A DNA stretch of 43,829 nt from CALBPI01 sp039187375 (GTDB lineage Bacteria; Pseudomonadota; Gammaproteobacteria; Steroidobacterales; Woeseiaceae). Under the pieces are notes generated by a model. It was not told the origin of the DNA. It made no database searches and worked only from the letters and a program-made list of their open reading frames with translations. The DNA lies in NCBI GenBank assembly GCA_039187375.1, contig JBCCZN010000001.1, positions 1-43,829 on the forward strand. Direction: 5' to 3'. Below are positions 31,405 to 39,259 of the stretch, piece after piece. The position numbers and the translations under genes were made by a program. The stretch's first letter is position 1, and each line of letters starts with the position of its first letter.

Positions 31405-33168
31405 CTAACGCAGGGTGACCTGTGTCGGTAATTCTATGCCGTTCGGTGTAATGCGAATGCCACCGGTTTCGCGTTCAATCGCGTCGGCAACCGCATCCAT
31501 GACCTTCATCATTTCACCCATGTCCATCTGGAGATCCTGATTCTCGGCATCGTCGGTTGCACTCAGCACATCATTCATTTGCTCTTCAAGCGCGCGCATC
31601 ACCTTGACGTATTCACGATAGTCCATCGACGCCGCCATTAGCATGCCATCTGAGCTGCCCGTGGCCGCCGCCAACTTACCGGCTTTCTTATCGGCACCAT
31701 CTCCGATGCTCATCGCAAGCATATCCTCGGTCATCGCCGCAAACACATCCTGACCGACTCCGGCTGTCAACTCTGGCGGCAACAACACCGGCTCGCCATC
31801 GGAGTCGATGTTCAACGCCGCCAGCATCGGCATCATCATGCTGCCGAACTCCATCGCACCCTTGACGTTTTTCATTGCCAGCACGACGCTCATGTTCAGA
31901 TCTTCAGGCATGCTACTGCCACCCTGAAAATCGAGTGCTTCCAGCGAGTCCATTTCGACGAACAAGCCCTGGAAATTATTGACTATAGGCGGCAGCGGTT
32001 GATTCAAGCTCGCCAACGCGTTCTCTGCACCCTCATTCAGGCTGGCGAGCTGTTCACATTGATACGGGTTGTCACTGATCTTACCGGCCTGTTCGGCGAT
32101 AAAATCCCGTATGCCACCGATGTTGACCGCAAAACCGAACTTTGCCCCCGCATCCGTCGGTGCGGTCATACCCGGAACGTTGCCAACAATACTCATCAAG
32201 CCTTCAGCGATGGCCGGGTTCATCTCCAAAACCGGCAATGTGTCCATTTGTTCTGTGTCCATGCGGGTAGAACCGATCACAAATCGCGGGAAGTTGGCGA
32301 CGATGCTGCCAAATTCGCTGCGACACGTGTCGTCCATCTGCATGTCTTCGTCCTGCACCATTTCAAGCAAAGCGGCGTCCAAACCGCTTGCATTGCCACT
32401 GACGGTGTCAAATACCTTACGGAAATCGATGAAGCCTGCGCCCTGTGCCATATAGTCGTATTTGTCCATCAAATCCGTCAGCACAGTGCCGGTGAGGATG
32501 CCACCGCCGTTTGGCTTAGACAGTAACTGCTCGAGCTGGTCGTCGGTGAACGCGAACGGTGCAGCCGTCAGGACGACCGCGTCATCATGTTCCCCAATAA
32601 AAATGGACATCACCTCACCAATGGATGCCTTGCGCAGCATTGCACCGGCGATCTCTACCGTCTGGATGTCCCCCAGTTCCATTTCAGCCAGCATTTCATC
32701 GAGCTCGGGTAAAAACTTCTCAGGCTCTGCCAAAGACAAACGCATCACGGGCAACAAGCCGTTGCCGTAAAACGCACCAACACCGGTTTTTTCGTCGAAC
32801 CCAAATTCGTCCAGCTTGCCGTCTGACAGGCGCGACTCCATCGCGTCCATCGCTTTCGTGAACGTCTCGGCCACCTCCGGATCCAGGTCAGTCTCAGCAT
32901 CTTCGGCCGCGCTTTCAAAACCCAGACGGAATGCCGACGCCATCATGCCAATCGCCGCTTCGTTGACCGGGCGCATTTTTTCAGTCAGTGCTTCGGGGGT
33001 CGGACGCAAAGCGGCAAAAACATACGGCGTATCGGACGGCACGTAATCCAGAATCGCTGTCGCCGCTGCCGTTGGCTCCAGCGATGTCGCTGCTGGCGGC
33101 GTCTCTTTTTTACCGCATGCAACCAGTGTAACAAGCAACGTAGAGGTCAGAATCAGGTGTTTTTTCAC
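31405..33168 (-). CDS. Large lipoprotein of unknown function
   Basis: A 587-residue protein I do not recognise. It starts with a lipoprotein signal (lipobox LVAC, Cys18, followed by GKK, so outer-membrane sorting is likely). After a short Pro/Ala/Thr linker it opens YVPSDTPYVFAALRP, a phrase also seen in DUF3352-like surface proteins; I am not sure of this link. The mature part is acidic and notably rich in Met, with runs such as GSMMMPML and QMDMGEMMKVMD. It has only two cysteines beyond the lipidated one, in DDTCRSEFG and NPYQCEQLA. It is a single gene, convergent with the serine hydrolase and divergent from the thioredoxin-like gene. Confidence 0.88.
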   Translation of the reverse strand: MKKHLILTSTLLVTLVACGKKETPPAATSLEPTAAATAILDYVPSDTPYVFAALRPTPEALTEKMRPVNEAAIGMMASAFRLGFESAAEDAETDLDPEVAETFTKAMDAMESRLSDGKLDEFGFDEKTGVGAFYGNGLLPVMRLSLAEPEKFLPELDEMLAEMELGDIQTVEIAGAMLRKASIGEVMSIFIGEHDDAVVLTAAPFAFTDDQLEQLLSKPNGGGILTGTVLTDLMDKYDYMAQGAGFIDFRKVFDTVSGNASGLDAALLEMVQDEDMQMDDTCRSEFGSIVANFPRFVIGSTRMDTEQMDTLPVLEMNPAIAEGLMSIVGNVPGMTAPTDAGAKFGFAVNIGGIRDFIAEQAGKISDNPYQCEQLASLNEGAENALASLNQPLPPIVNNFQGLFVEMDSLEALDFQGGSSMPEDLNMSVVLAMKNVKGAMEFGSMMMPMLAALNIDSDGEPVLLPPELTAGVGQDVFAAMTEDMLAMSIGDGADKKAGKLAAATGSSDGMLMAASMDYREYVKVMRALEEQMNDVLSATDDAENQDLQMDMGEMMKVMDAVADAIERETGGIRITPNGIELPTQVTLR

Positions 33169-33304
33169 GAAAATAATCTCGGGTGTTTTGGATGCCGTTG
33201 AGGATGCCGGAAAATCCGGGCAATTACAGCCGATGCGTCATTTTTTCCGCAAATTGACGGTCTGAATCGTTAACGCCATCGATTTTCTTCGACAGGAACC
33301 TAAC

Positions 33305-33841
33305 ATGACACGCAGATTCATCATCCTGTTGGCACTGTGGTGCCCGATTGCCAGTGCTAACGCGACCGACTGGCCAACCGCACCGGAATTTACCCAAACT
33401 GATCCCAAGGACTGGCTGAACAGTGCGCCGTTGCGTATTCAGTCTTTGCAGGGACAGGTCGTGCTGATTGACTTCTGGGCATTCGCCTGCTGGAACTGCT
33501 ATCGCTCATTTCCGTGGCTCACGGCTATGGAGCGGAAACTGAACGATGAAGCTTTCACCGTGATCGGCGTGCACAGCCCGGAATTCGAGCGCGAAAAGGA
33601 TCGGGATGAGGTGGCGCGTCAGGCAAAAAAATTCGGCCTGACACATCCGATCATGATCGACAATGACTTCCACTATTGGCGCGCGATGAACAATCGCTAC
33701 TGGCCAACCTATTATCTGATCGATGCAAAAGGGCGGATTCGCCAACGCTACATCGGCGAAACACATGCGGGTGATGCGCAGGCGAAACGGATTGAAGCCG
33801 ACATTCGCGCGCTACTGATCGAAGCACGACAAGACAACTGA
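33305..33841 (+). CDS. Exported thioredoxin-like protein (TlpA/DipZ-type)
   Basis: A 178-residue protein with a signal peptide ending near SANA and a thioredoxin fold. The active site is FWAFACWNCYRSFP (Cys62, Cys65). The phrase VVLIDFWAF.CWNC and later NNRYWPTYYLID (cis-Pro) and GRIRQRYIGETHAGD resemble the C-terminal domain of DipZ and related redoxins. Likely a periplasmic thiol reductase or oxidase; partner unknown. It directly abuts the convergent nitroreductase-like gene, with stop codons back to back. The 136-base gap before it, shared with the divergent lipoprotein gene, holds a possible -35 TTGACG at 33254 but no good -10. Confidence 0.9.
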   Translation: MTRRFIILLALWCPIASANATDWPTAPEFTQTDPKDWLNSAPLRIQSLQGQVVLIDFWAFACWNCYRSFPWLTAMERKLNDEAFTVIGVHSPEFEREKDRDEVARQAKKFGLTHPIMIDNDFHYWRAMNNRYWPTYYLIDAKGRIRQRYIGETHAGDAQAKRIEADIRALLIEARQDN

Positions 33842-34516
33842 TCAGTCGAAAAAGCTCACATACTCGCTGAGTGACTTGCGCCGGATGGCTGGCACCTGAA
33901 CATTGTCAGCTGGGTAACCGACGACCAGCAGCAAATAAGCGCGTTCATGTTTCGGGCGCCCACAGATTTCATTCAGGAATGTCATCGGACTCGGCGTGTG
34001 GGTCAATGAAGCCAAACCGCATTGATGCAACGCAGCGATCAACATGCCGGTGGCCAGACCGACAGATTCCTGCGGGTAGTAGTGCTTGGTTTTGTCACCG
34101 GACTCATCGACAGAAAATTTCTGCATAAACACGGGTATCAGCACTGGCGCAGTTTCGAGAAACGGCTTGTTGGCATCGGTGCCGAACGGGACTAATGCCT
34201 GCAACCATTCTTCCGACGCGCGTCTCGAATAGAACTCGCGCTCCTCGGCTTCAGCCGCTTCTCGAATGCGTTTCTTCATGTCCGCATTGGTGATCACCGC
34301 GAAATGCCAAGGCTGCATATTCGCACCGCTCGGTGCGGTATTGGCTACTTTCAGACAATTCTCGATGACCTCGCGCGGCACCGGACGGGAAGAAAAGTCG
34401 CGCACAGTCCGCCTGCGATTGAGCTCTTCATACAAGTCTTTCGCCCGAGCAATCATTTCCGGTTCGTCATATTGAACATACTGCTCGAGTGCAACAAATT
34501 CAGGTGTCTTGTTCAT
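33842..34516 (-). CDS. Iodotyrosine deiodinase-like nitroreductase-family flavoprotein
   Basis: A 224-residue FMN enzyme of the nitroreductase fold. FMN-binding segments are RRRTVRDFS and APSGANMQPWHF. Compared with human iodotyrosine deiodinase, the alignment is close throughout: IRE..EAEEREFYSRRA, FLETAPVLI, KHYYPQESVGLATGMLIAALHQ-type helix, THTPSPM, GRP.HERAYLLLVVGYP and a C-terminal VP.IRRKSL. The three lid residues that bind the halotyrosine in IYD (Glu157, Tyr161, Lys182 in human) align with Glu92, Tyr96 and Lys117 here, at identical spacing. I predict reductive dehalogenation of halotyrosines. The start at 34516 overlaps the YcgN-type gene by 17 bases; longer frames cross that gene. 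Confidence 0.9.
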   Translation of the reverse strand: MNKTPEFVALEQYVQYDEPEMIARAKDLYEELNRRRTVRDFSSRPVPREVIENCLKVANTAPSGANMQPWHFAVITNADMKKRIREAAEAEEREFYSRRASEEWLQALVPFGTDANKPFLETAPVLIPVFMQKFSVDESGDKTKHYYPQESVGLATGMLIAALHQCGLASLTHTPSPMTFLNEICGRPKHERAYLLLVVGYPADNVQVPAIRRKSLSEYVSFFD

Positions 34517-34967
34517 AGTCCTCAGTGTGCCATTGGAATAGCCGTACGTCATCGACAGAGGGTGTTTCGTCCACCTGAGCCGCACGCACCTGACCTTGCA
34601 CCGAAACACCGGCTGTATGTACCGATTCCGGATCGCCACTGATTAATGGATGCCAGTGCGCCAACGGGCGCCCCTCCGCAATCCGTCTGTAGGCGCAACT
34701 GACAGGCAGCCACCGATAATCCTGCCTGGGCAGTTGCCGCACCTGCAGGCACTCAGGCACACGCTGTCGGCGCTTGTGGTAATCGGTACAGCGGCAGCGC
34801 GTGGTGTCGAACAGGCGACAGGCGATATCGCTGGCGTACAGCTCACCGGTCTCTTCATCCTCGAACGAATGCAAACAGCAGCGACCACAACCATCGCACA
34901 GCGACTCCCACTCGCCATCGCTGAGCGACTCCAGCGGTTTTTGTTCCCAGAAACGACGGTCAGTCAT
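34500..34967 (-). CDS. ycgN: YcgN family cysteine-cluster protein (UPF0260)
   Basis: A 155-residue cytoplasmic protein of the YcgN/UPF0260 family. Characteristic features are FWEQKPLESLSDGEWESLCDGCGRCC near the N-terminus, CRLFDTTRCRCTDYHKR, VPECLQV, WLPVSCAYRRIAEGRPLAHWHPL and SGDPESVH. The conserved cysteines may bind zinc or an iron-sulfur cluster. Function is unknown in the family. It overlaps the deiodinase-like gene downstream and is divergent, by 48 bases, from the dehydrogenase gene. Confidence 0.94.
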   Translation of the reverse strand: MTDRRFWEQKPLESLSDGEWESLCDGCGRCCLHSFEDEETGELYASDIACRLFDTTRCRCTDYHKRRQRVPECLQVRQLPRQDYRWLPVSCAYRRIAEGRPLAHWHPLISGDPESVHTAGVSVQGQVRAAQVDETPSVDDVRLFQWHTEDYEQDT

Positions 34968-35015
34968 CGATTTCCTGTGTGCTGTGCAAGGCTTGGCAAG
35001 GGTACACTAGCCACT

Positions 35016-35978
35016 ATGAGTTCCGCCGTTTTTCTAGATGCCGCGACCTTAGGCGACGATGTCGATTTATCTGCGCTTGCCACCCTGTGCAAGCATTTCG
35101 AATCCTATCAGGCAACGGCAGATCATGAGGTGCTGGCTCGCTGTGAACATGTCAGCGCGGTGTTTACCAACAAGGTTCGGTTTGACGCAGCAACGCTGCG
35201 CGCGTTGCCGTCATTGCGCTACATCGGATTGACCGCCACCGGTACCGATATTGTCGACCTACGTGCAGCTGCTGATGCCGGCATCGCAGTCAGCAATATC
35301 ACGGCCTATTGCACCCAATCAGTGGTACAACATGTGTTTGCCGTGCTGTTGCAATTAACGCACAGGCTGCCCGATTACATCGCCGATGTGCGTGCGGGGC
35401 GCTGGAGTGATAGCAGTGCATTTTGCTTGCTGGATCATCCCATTCGTGAGCTGGCCGGCCTGACCATGGTGATTGTCGGCTATGGCGAACTGGGACGGGC
35501 TGTTGCGCAGGTTGCCGGCGCTTTCGGCATGCGTGTGCTCATCACACGACGCAACCAAGAAGACACGCGTACGGATCGCGTCGCGCTCACCGATGCGCTG
35601 GCACAGGCCGATGTCGTGAGCCTGCATTGCCCGCTAAACGATTCCACTCGACAGATGATCAACGCGCAAACGCTGGCTTTGATGAAGTCTGACTGCGTGC
35701 TGATCAACACCGCACGGGGTGGATTGATCGATTCACACGCGTTGTTGGAGGCGCTGCAAAGCGGCGCATTGGCCGGCGCTGCGCTTGATGTGCTCGACAT
35801 CGAACCGCCGCCGGCTGAACATCCGCTGCTGACACAATCGTTGCCCAACCTCATTATCACACCGCACATTGCGTGGGCTGCCCGGGAGGCGCGCCAACGC
35901 GCTATTCAGCAAACGGCCGATCACTACGCCGCATTTCTGGCAGGACAATCAATCAATCGCGTAGAGTCAGCAATATGA
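35016..35978 (+). CDS. D-2-hydroxyacid dehydrogenase (glycerate/hydroxypyruvate reductase type)
   Basis: A 320-residue NAD(P)-dependent dehydrogenase. The nucleotide motif reads VIVGYGELGRAVAQVAGAFG. The catalytic Arg is in NTARGGLID, the Glu in LDVLDIEPPP, and the His in TPHIAWAAREAR. IGLTATGTDIVDL and VQHVFAVLLQLTHR point to the HprA branch, which interconverts glycerate and hydroxypyruvate, but 2-ketogluconate reductases are alike. ATG 35016 gives the normal length; the frame upstream crosses the divergent YcgN-type gene. Its stop overlaps the photolyase start (ATGA), beginning a four-gene coupled operon. Confidence 0.93.
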   Translation: MSSAVFLDAATLGDDVDLSALATLCKHFESYQATADHEVLARCEHVSAVFTNKVRFDAATLRALPSLRYIGLTATGTDIVDLRAAADAGIAVSNITAYCTQSVVQHVFAVLLQLTHRLPDYIADVRAGRWSDSSAFCLLDHPIRELAGLTMVIVGYGELGRAVAQVAGAFGMRVLITRRNQEDTRTDRVALTDALAQADVVSLHCPLNDSTRQMINAQTLALMKSDCVLINTARGGLIDSHALLEALQSGALAGAALDVLDIEPPPAEHPLLTQSLPNLIITPHIAWAAREARQRAIQQTADHYAAFLAGQSINRVESAI

Positions 35979-37408
35979 ATCAAACCACTGCTATCGTCTG
36001 GTTTCGACGCGATCTGCGCCTGGCCGATCATCCGGCGCTAAGTGATGCACTGGCACGATTTGATCGTGTCGTCTGTTTATACGTGTATTGCCCAACCGAC
36101 GCCTGGCCAATCGGTGGCGCCAGTCGCTGGTGGTTACATCACAGCCTTGCGGCACTAGCGCAGTCATTGAAGATAATCGACGGTGAACTGGTGTTACTGG
36201 CGGGCAATCCACTGGCGGCGCTGCGCGAGGTGATCGATGCCAGCGGGGCCACCGCGGTGTTCTGGCACGATCTGCATGAGCCAGCCGAACGTGCACGTGA
36301 CCAAGACATTGAACAGGCGCTCGGCGACGATGGCATAGAAATTGTGCGCCATAACGGCTTGTTATTGAATCTACCTGGCAGCGTTCGTACCGGCTCGGAT
36401 GGTGTCTATCGTGTGTTTACGCCGTTTTGGAAAGCACTGCGTGCCAGGCTTGATGTCCCAAAGCCACTGCCTGCCCCATTGTCCGTGCCAACGACTGCCA
36501 TCGACTTGGGCGTCACGCTCGAGGCATTGCAGCTACTGCCGCGCATCGACTGGGCGCAGGGCATGCGCGAAACCTGGCAACCCGGCGAGGCGGGTGCAAA
36601 TCTGCGTGCTCGACAATTCACTACCGCTGCAATCGATCACTACGATCATGATCGTGACCTTCCCGGTGTTGATGGCGTCTCGATGCTCTCGCCGCATTTG
36701 CACTTTGGTGAAATCAGTGTACGCACTGTGTGGCATCTGACACTGGCCCGACCCGACAGCGATGGGGTGCGTATCTATCAAACCGAATTGGGTTGGCGCG
36801 AGTTCGCCCATGAAATTCTGGCTGAATACCCGCACACACCAAACGCACCCATGAACCGCGCATTTGAACGGTTTCCCTGGCAACCCGACAACGAGGTGGC
36901 GGACCTCATAGAGGCCTGGCGACACGGTCGCACCGGCATCCCGATTGTTGACGCCGGTATGCGCCAGCTCTGGCACACGGGTTGGATGCACAATCGGGTA
37001 CGCATGATCGTTGCCTCATTTCTGGTCAAAAATATTCGCGCACACTGGCTACACGGGGCACGCTGGTTCTGGGACACACTGGTCGATGCGAACCTGCCAG
37101 CCAATACCATGGGCTGGCAATGGTCCGCCGGCAGCGGAGCTGACGCAGCGCCGTACTTTCGGATTTTCAATCCGGTTCGTCAGGGCGAGCGTTTTGACGC
37201 AGACGGAGCATACGTCAGACGATGGGTCCCCGAGGTTGCCGGCCTACCGGACAAGTATGTCCATGCACCCTGGACGGTACCCGCGGCACTGCGCCAGCAG
37301 CTTGGATTTATTCCGGGCGATCAGTATCCGGAACCCATCGTCGATCTGTCCGATTCTCGCAAAGCGGCACTAGCGGCATTTTCCGCCATGAAGGAAGCCA
37401 ACGCATGA
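35975..37408 (+). CDS. phrB: Deoxyribodipyrimidine photolyase (class I CPD)
   Basis: Light-driven repair of cyclobutane pyrimidine dimers, 477 residues. The N-terminal antenna domain begins TAIVWFRRDLRLADHPAL. The FAD domain has LSPHLHFGEISVRTVW, GWREFAHEIL, GRTGIPIVDAGMRQLWHTGWMHNR-type sequence, NRVRMIVASFLVKN and WQWSAGSGADAAPYFRIFNP, all standard for class I CPD enzymes. The second cofactor (folate or deazaflavin) cannot be told. Length is normal. Start and stop both overlap neighbouring genes by four bases, tying it to the dehydrogenase and oxyR. Confidence 0.96.
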   Translation: MNQTTAIVWFRRDLRLADHPALSDALARFDRVVCLYVYCPTDAWPIGGASRWWLHHSLAALAQSLKIIDGELVLLAGNPLAALREVIDASGATAVFWHDLHEPAERARDQDIEQALGDDGIEIVRHNGLLLNLPGSVRTGSDGVYRVFTPFWKALRARLDVPKPLPAPLSVPTTAIDLGVTLEALQLLPRIDWAQGMRETWQPGEAGANLRARQFTTAAIDHYDHDRDLPGVDGVSMLSPHLHFGEISVRTVWHLTLARPDSDGVRIYQTELGWREFAHEILAEYPHTPNAPMNRAFERFPWQPDNEVADLIEAWRHGRTGIPIVDAGMRQLWHTGWMHNRVRMIVASFLVKNIRAHWLHGARWFWDTLVDANLPANTMGWQWSAGSGADAAPYFRIFNPVRQGERFDADGAYVRRWVPEVAGLPDKYVHAPWTVPAALRQQLGFIPGDQYPEPIVDLSDSRKAALAAFSAMKEANA

Positions 37409-38328
37409 GTTCCAATCTGCATTTCAACCTGCGCATGCTGCGCTATCTGGTTGCACTTGAGGATCATGGCCATTTTGGTCGTGCAGCCGAAAGCTGCTTT
37501 GTGACCCAACCGACGCTGAGCACGCAGATCAAGAAACTTGAGGAACAGCTTGGGGTCACGCTAGTTGAACGCCACAACAAAGGCATTCAACTCACCCGGA
37601 CCGGGACCGCCATTGCGGCGCGTGCGCGCGTGTTACTGGAGGAAGCCGAGGGAATCGAGACACTGGCACAGCTGCATCAGGACCCACAAGCCGGGCGGAT
37701 CAAAATCGGCCTAATCCCAACACTGGCGCCCTATTTGTTGCCGCATATCGCGCCGACGTTAAGTGAGCAGTTCGATAGACTGAAGTGCTTTTATCTCGAA
37801 GTGCAAACTGATCCATTGATGGCCGATCTGAGATCCGGCGAGTTGGATATGGGTTTGCTGGCGCTGCCGATCGATGCCCATGGCTGTGAGGTGGTCGAGC
37901 TATTTGATGAGCCGTTTCGATTGGCCGTCGATCTGCATCACCCGTTGGCCGGTGCGAAACTGGCACGGCAAAGCGACGTGGAAGATCAGCACTTTTTGTT
38001 GCTCGAAGATGGGCACTGTCTGCGCGACCAAGCGCTGGAGGTATGCCAACTCTCCGGTGGCGTCAATGAGGATGAGTTTCGGGCGACCAGCCTTGAGACA
38101 CTGCGGCAGATGGTCGCCGGCGGTGCCGGTGTCACGCTGTTGCCCGAATTGGCGGTGCGACAGCAAGCATCCGCCGAAGCGCGTGTGGTCAATCTGCCGT
38201 TCGAAGCGCCGAGCCCGTCGCGTACGATTATCGCCGTGTGGCGATCCAGCCATACGCGCAATGCGCTATTGCGCGAGATCTGTGCCGCGATCACCGCCAC
38301 GGTGCCGGACCTGTCCGAGCCAACATGA
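37405..38328 (+). CDS. oxyR: Hydrogen-peroxide-sensing regulator OxyR
   Basis: LysR-type regulator of 307 residues. The HTH is in HFGRAAESCFVTQPTLSTQIKKLEEQLG. The redox pair is conserved: LLEDGHCLRDQALEVC gives Cys205 and Cys214, nine apart as Cys199 and Cys208 in E. coli OxyR, so peroxide sensing by disulfide formation is expected. ATG 37405 overlaps the photolyase stop. OxyR is usually autoregulated or beside peroxidase genes; here it sits inside a photolyase operon, so its expression probably depends on an upstream promoter. It overlaps the following membrane-protein gene (ATGA). Confidence 0.96.
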   Translation: MSSNLHFNLRMLRYLVALEDHGHFGRAAESCFVTQPTLSTQIKKLEEQLGVTLVERHNKGIQLTRTGTAIAARARVLLEEAEGIETLAQLHQDPQAGRIKIGLIPTLAPYLLPHIAPTLSEQFDRLKCFYLEVQTDPLMADLRSGELDMGLLALPIDAHGCEVVELFDEPFRLAVDLHHPLAGAKLARQSDVEDQHFLLLEDGHCLRDQALEVCQLSGGVNEDEFRATSLETLRQMVAGGAGVTLLPELAVRQQASAEARVVNLPFEAPSPSRTIIAVWRSSHTRNALLREICAAITATVPDLSEPT

Positions 38329-39254
38329 TTCGTCCGGGCAATCTACTGCGAATTGCCCGCGAGGGTTTTAAAGATATGGGGCCGGCCTTGCGTCAGGCCT
38401 TCAACGAGCGTCGCGATGATGACCACCTGGACCGTGTGTTCGGTCAACGACCGCGACTGACGATCGTTGGACTCACGGTCATCGCAATGGTCGTCGGCGG
38501 CTGGCTCGAATCATCGGTACAGATCGTATGGCCGCTCGATCAGGTAGCGTGGCCAGCTATTTTCTGTGCCGTCGCACTTGCGTTGCCGATACGGCGTTAT
38601 CTGTTTCGCTTGGGCCAGGCATCGATTGATGACTTTCCATGGATCGCCGCCTGCGTCATTCCCGGCGTTGCGATTGCAACGGTTGTTTCACTCGTCATTG
38701 GACTCGCCGACATTGACTCAGTGCTGATCGAAGACAGCCCTGTTTTCACTCGGATATTCAGTATTGGGGTTATCGCTGCACAAGCGCTGGCCGTTGGCGC
38801 CGCACTGGGGCTCGCCTATGCGGCATTGTGTTACAGCCGCAATTGGCTGAACGCACTGTGGGAGCTGCTGTGGCTTTTGTTTATCCTGAAACTGACGCTG
38901 TGGTTTTTTGAGGAAATTCTGCTCGAGATCGGCATTCTCGATGCCATTTTGTCAGAGATTCTCTACGTAACACTGAGTATCCGCTTGCCCGATTGGCTGG
39001 GTGATATGGCCGACCAGATCAGCTTTGGACTATTGGTACTCTCGCTCTATCTGGCGATGCTGGGTGCCACCTGGACCGTCTGTCGCAAGACCTTTCCGAC
39101 ACTGCTGAAAACCGGTGAGGTCGATATCATCAAGACCGTGCGTCGCATGCTCGATCCACCCGACGAGGCCAAAGAGGCGCGCAAGGCGGAGAAAAAAGCC
39201 AAGGCTGAACGTAAGAAGGCTGAGAAACAGGCGAAGAAGGCAATGCGAAAGTAG
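38325..39254 (+). CDS. Polytopic membrane protein of unknown function with lysine-rich tail
   Basis: A 309-residue protein I do not recognise. It has a ~45-residue soluble N-terminus, then about six hydrophobic segments (for example LTIVGLTVIAMVVGGWL, WIAACVIPGVAIATVVSLVIG, VIAAQALAVGAALGLAYAAL, LLWLLFILKLTLWFF, ISFGLLVLSLYLAMLGATW). It ends with a highly charged Lys/Glu/Ala tail (EARKAEKKAKAERKKAEKQ) that should be cytoplasmic and could bind nucleic acid or acidic lipids. It is the last gene of the dehydrogenase-photolyase-oxyR operon and overlaps oxyR by four bases. It is convergent with ybbP. Confidence 0.87.
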   Translation: MIRPGNLLRIAREGFKDMGPALRQAFNERRDDDHLDRVFGQRPRLTIVGLTVIAMVVGGWLESSVQIVWPLDQVAWPAIFCAVALALPIRRYLFRLGQASIDDFPWIAACVIPGVAIATVVSLVIGLADIDSVLIEDSPVFTRIFSIGVIAAQALAVGAALGLAYAALCYSRNWLNALWELLWLLFILKLTLWFFEEILLEIGILDAILSEILYVTLSIRLPDWLGDMADQISFGLLVLSLYLAMLGATWTVCRKTFPTLLKTGEVDIIKTVRRMLDPPDEAKEARKAEKKAKAERKKAEKQAKKAMRK

Positions 39255-39259
39255 TCGCT

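Noticed and set aside
34650..35015. N-terminal extension of the hydroxyacid dehydrogenase
   Set aside because: It crosses the divergent YcgN-type gene and adds sequence absent from the family; ATG 35016 gives normal length.
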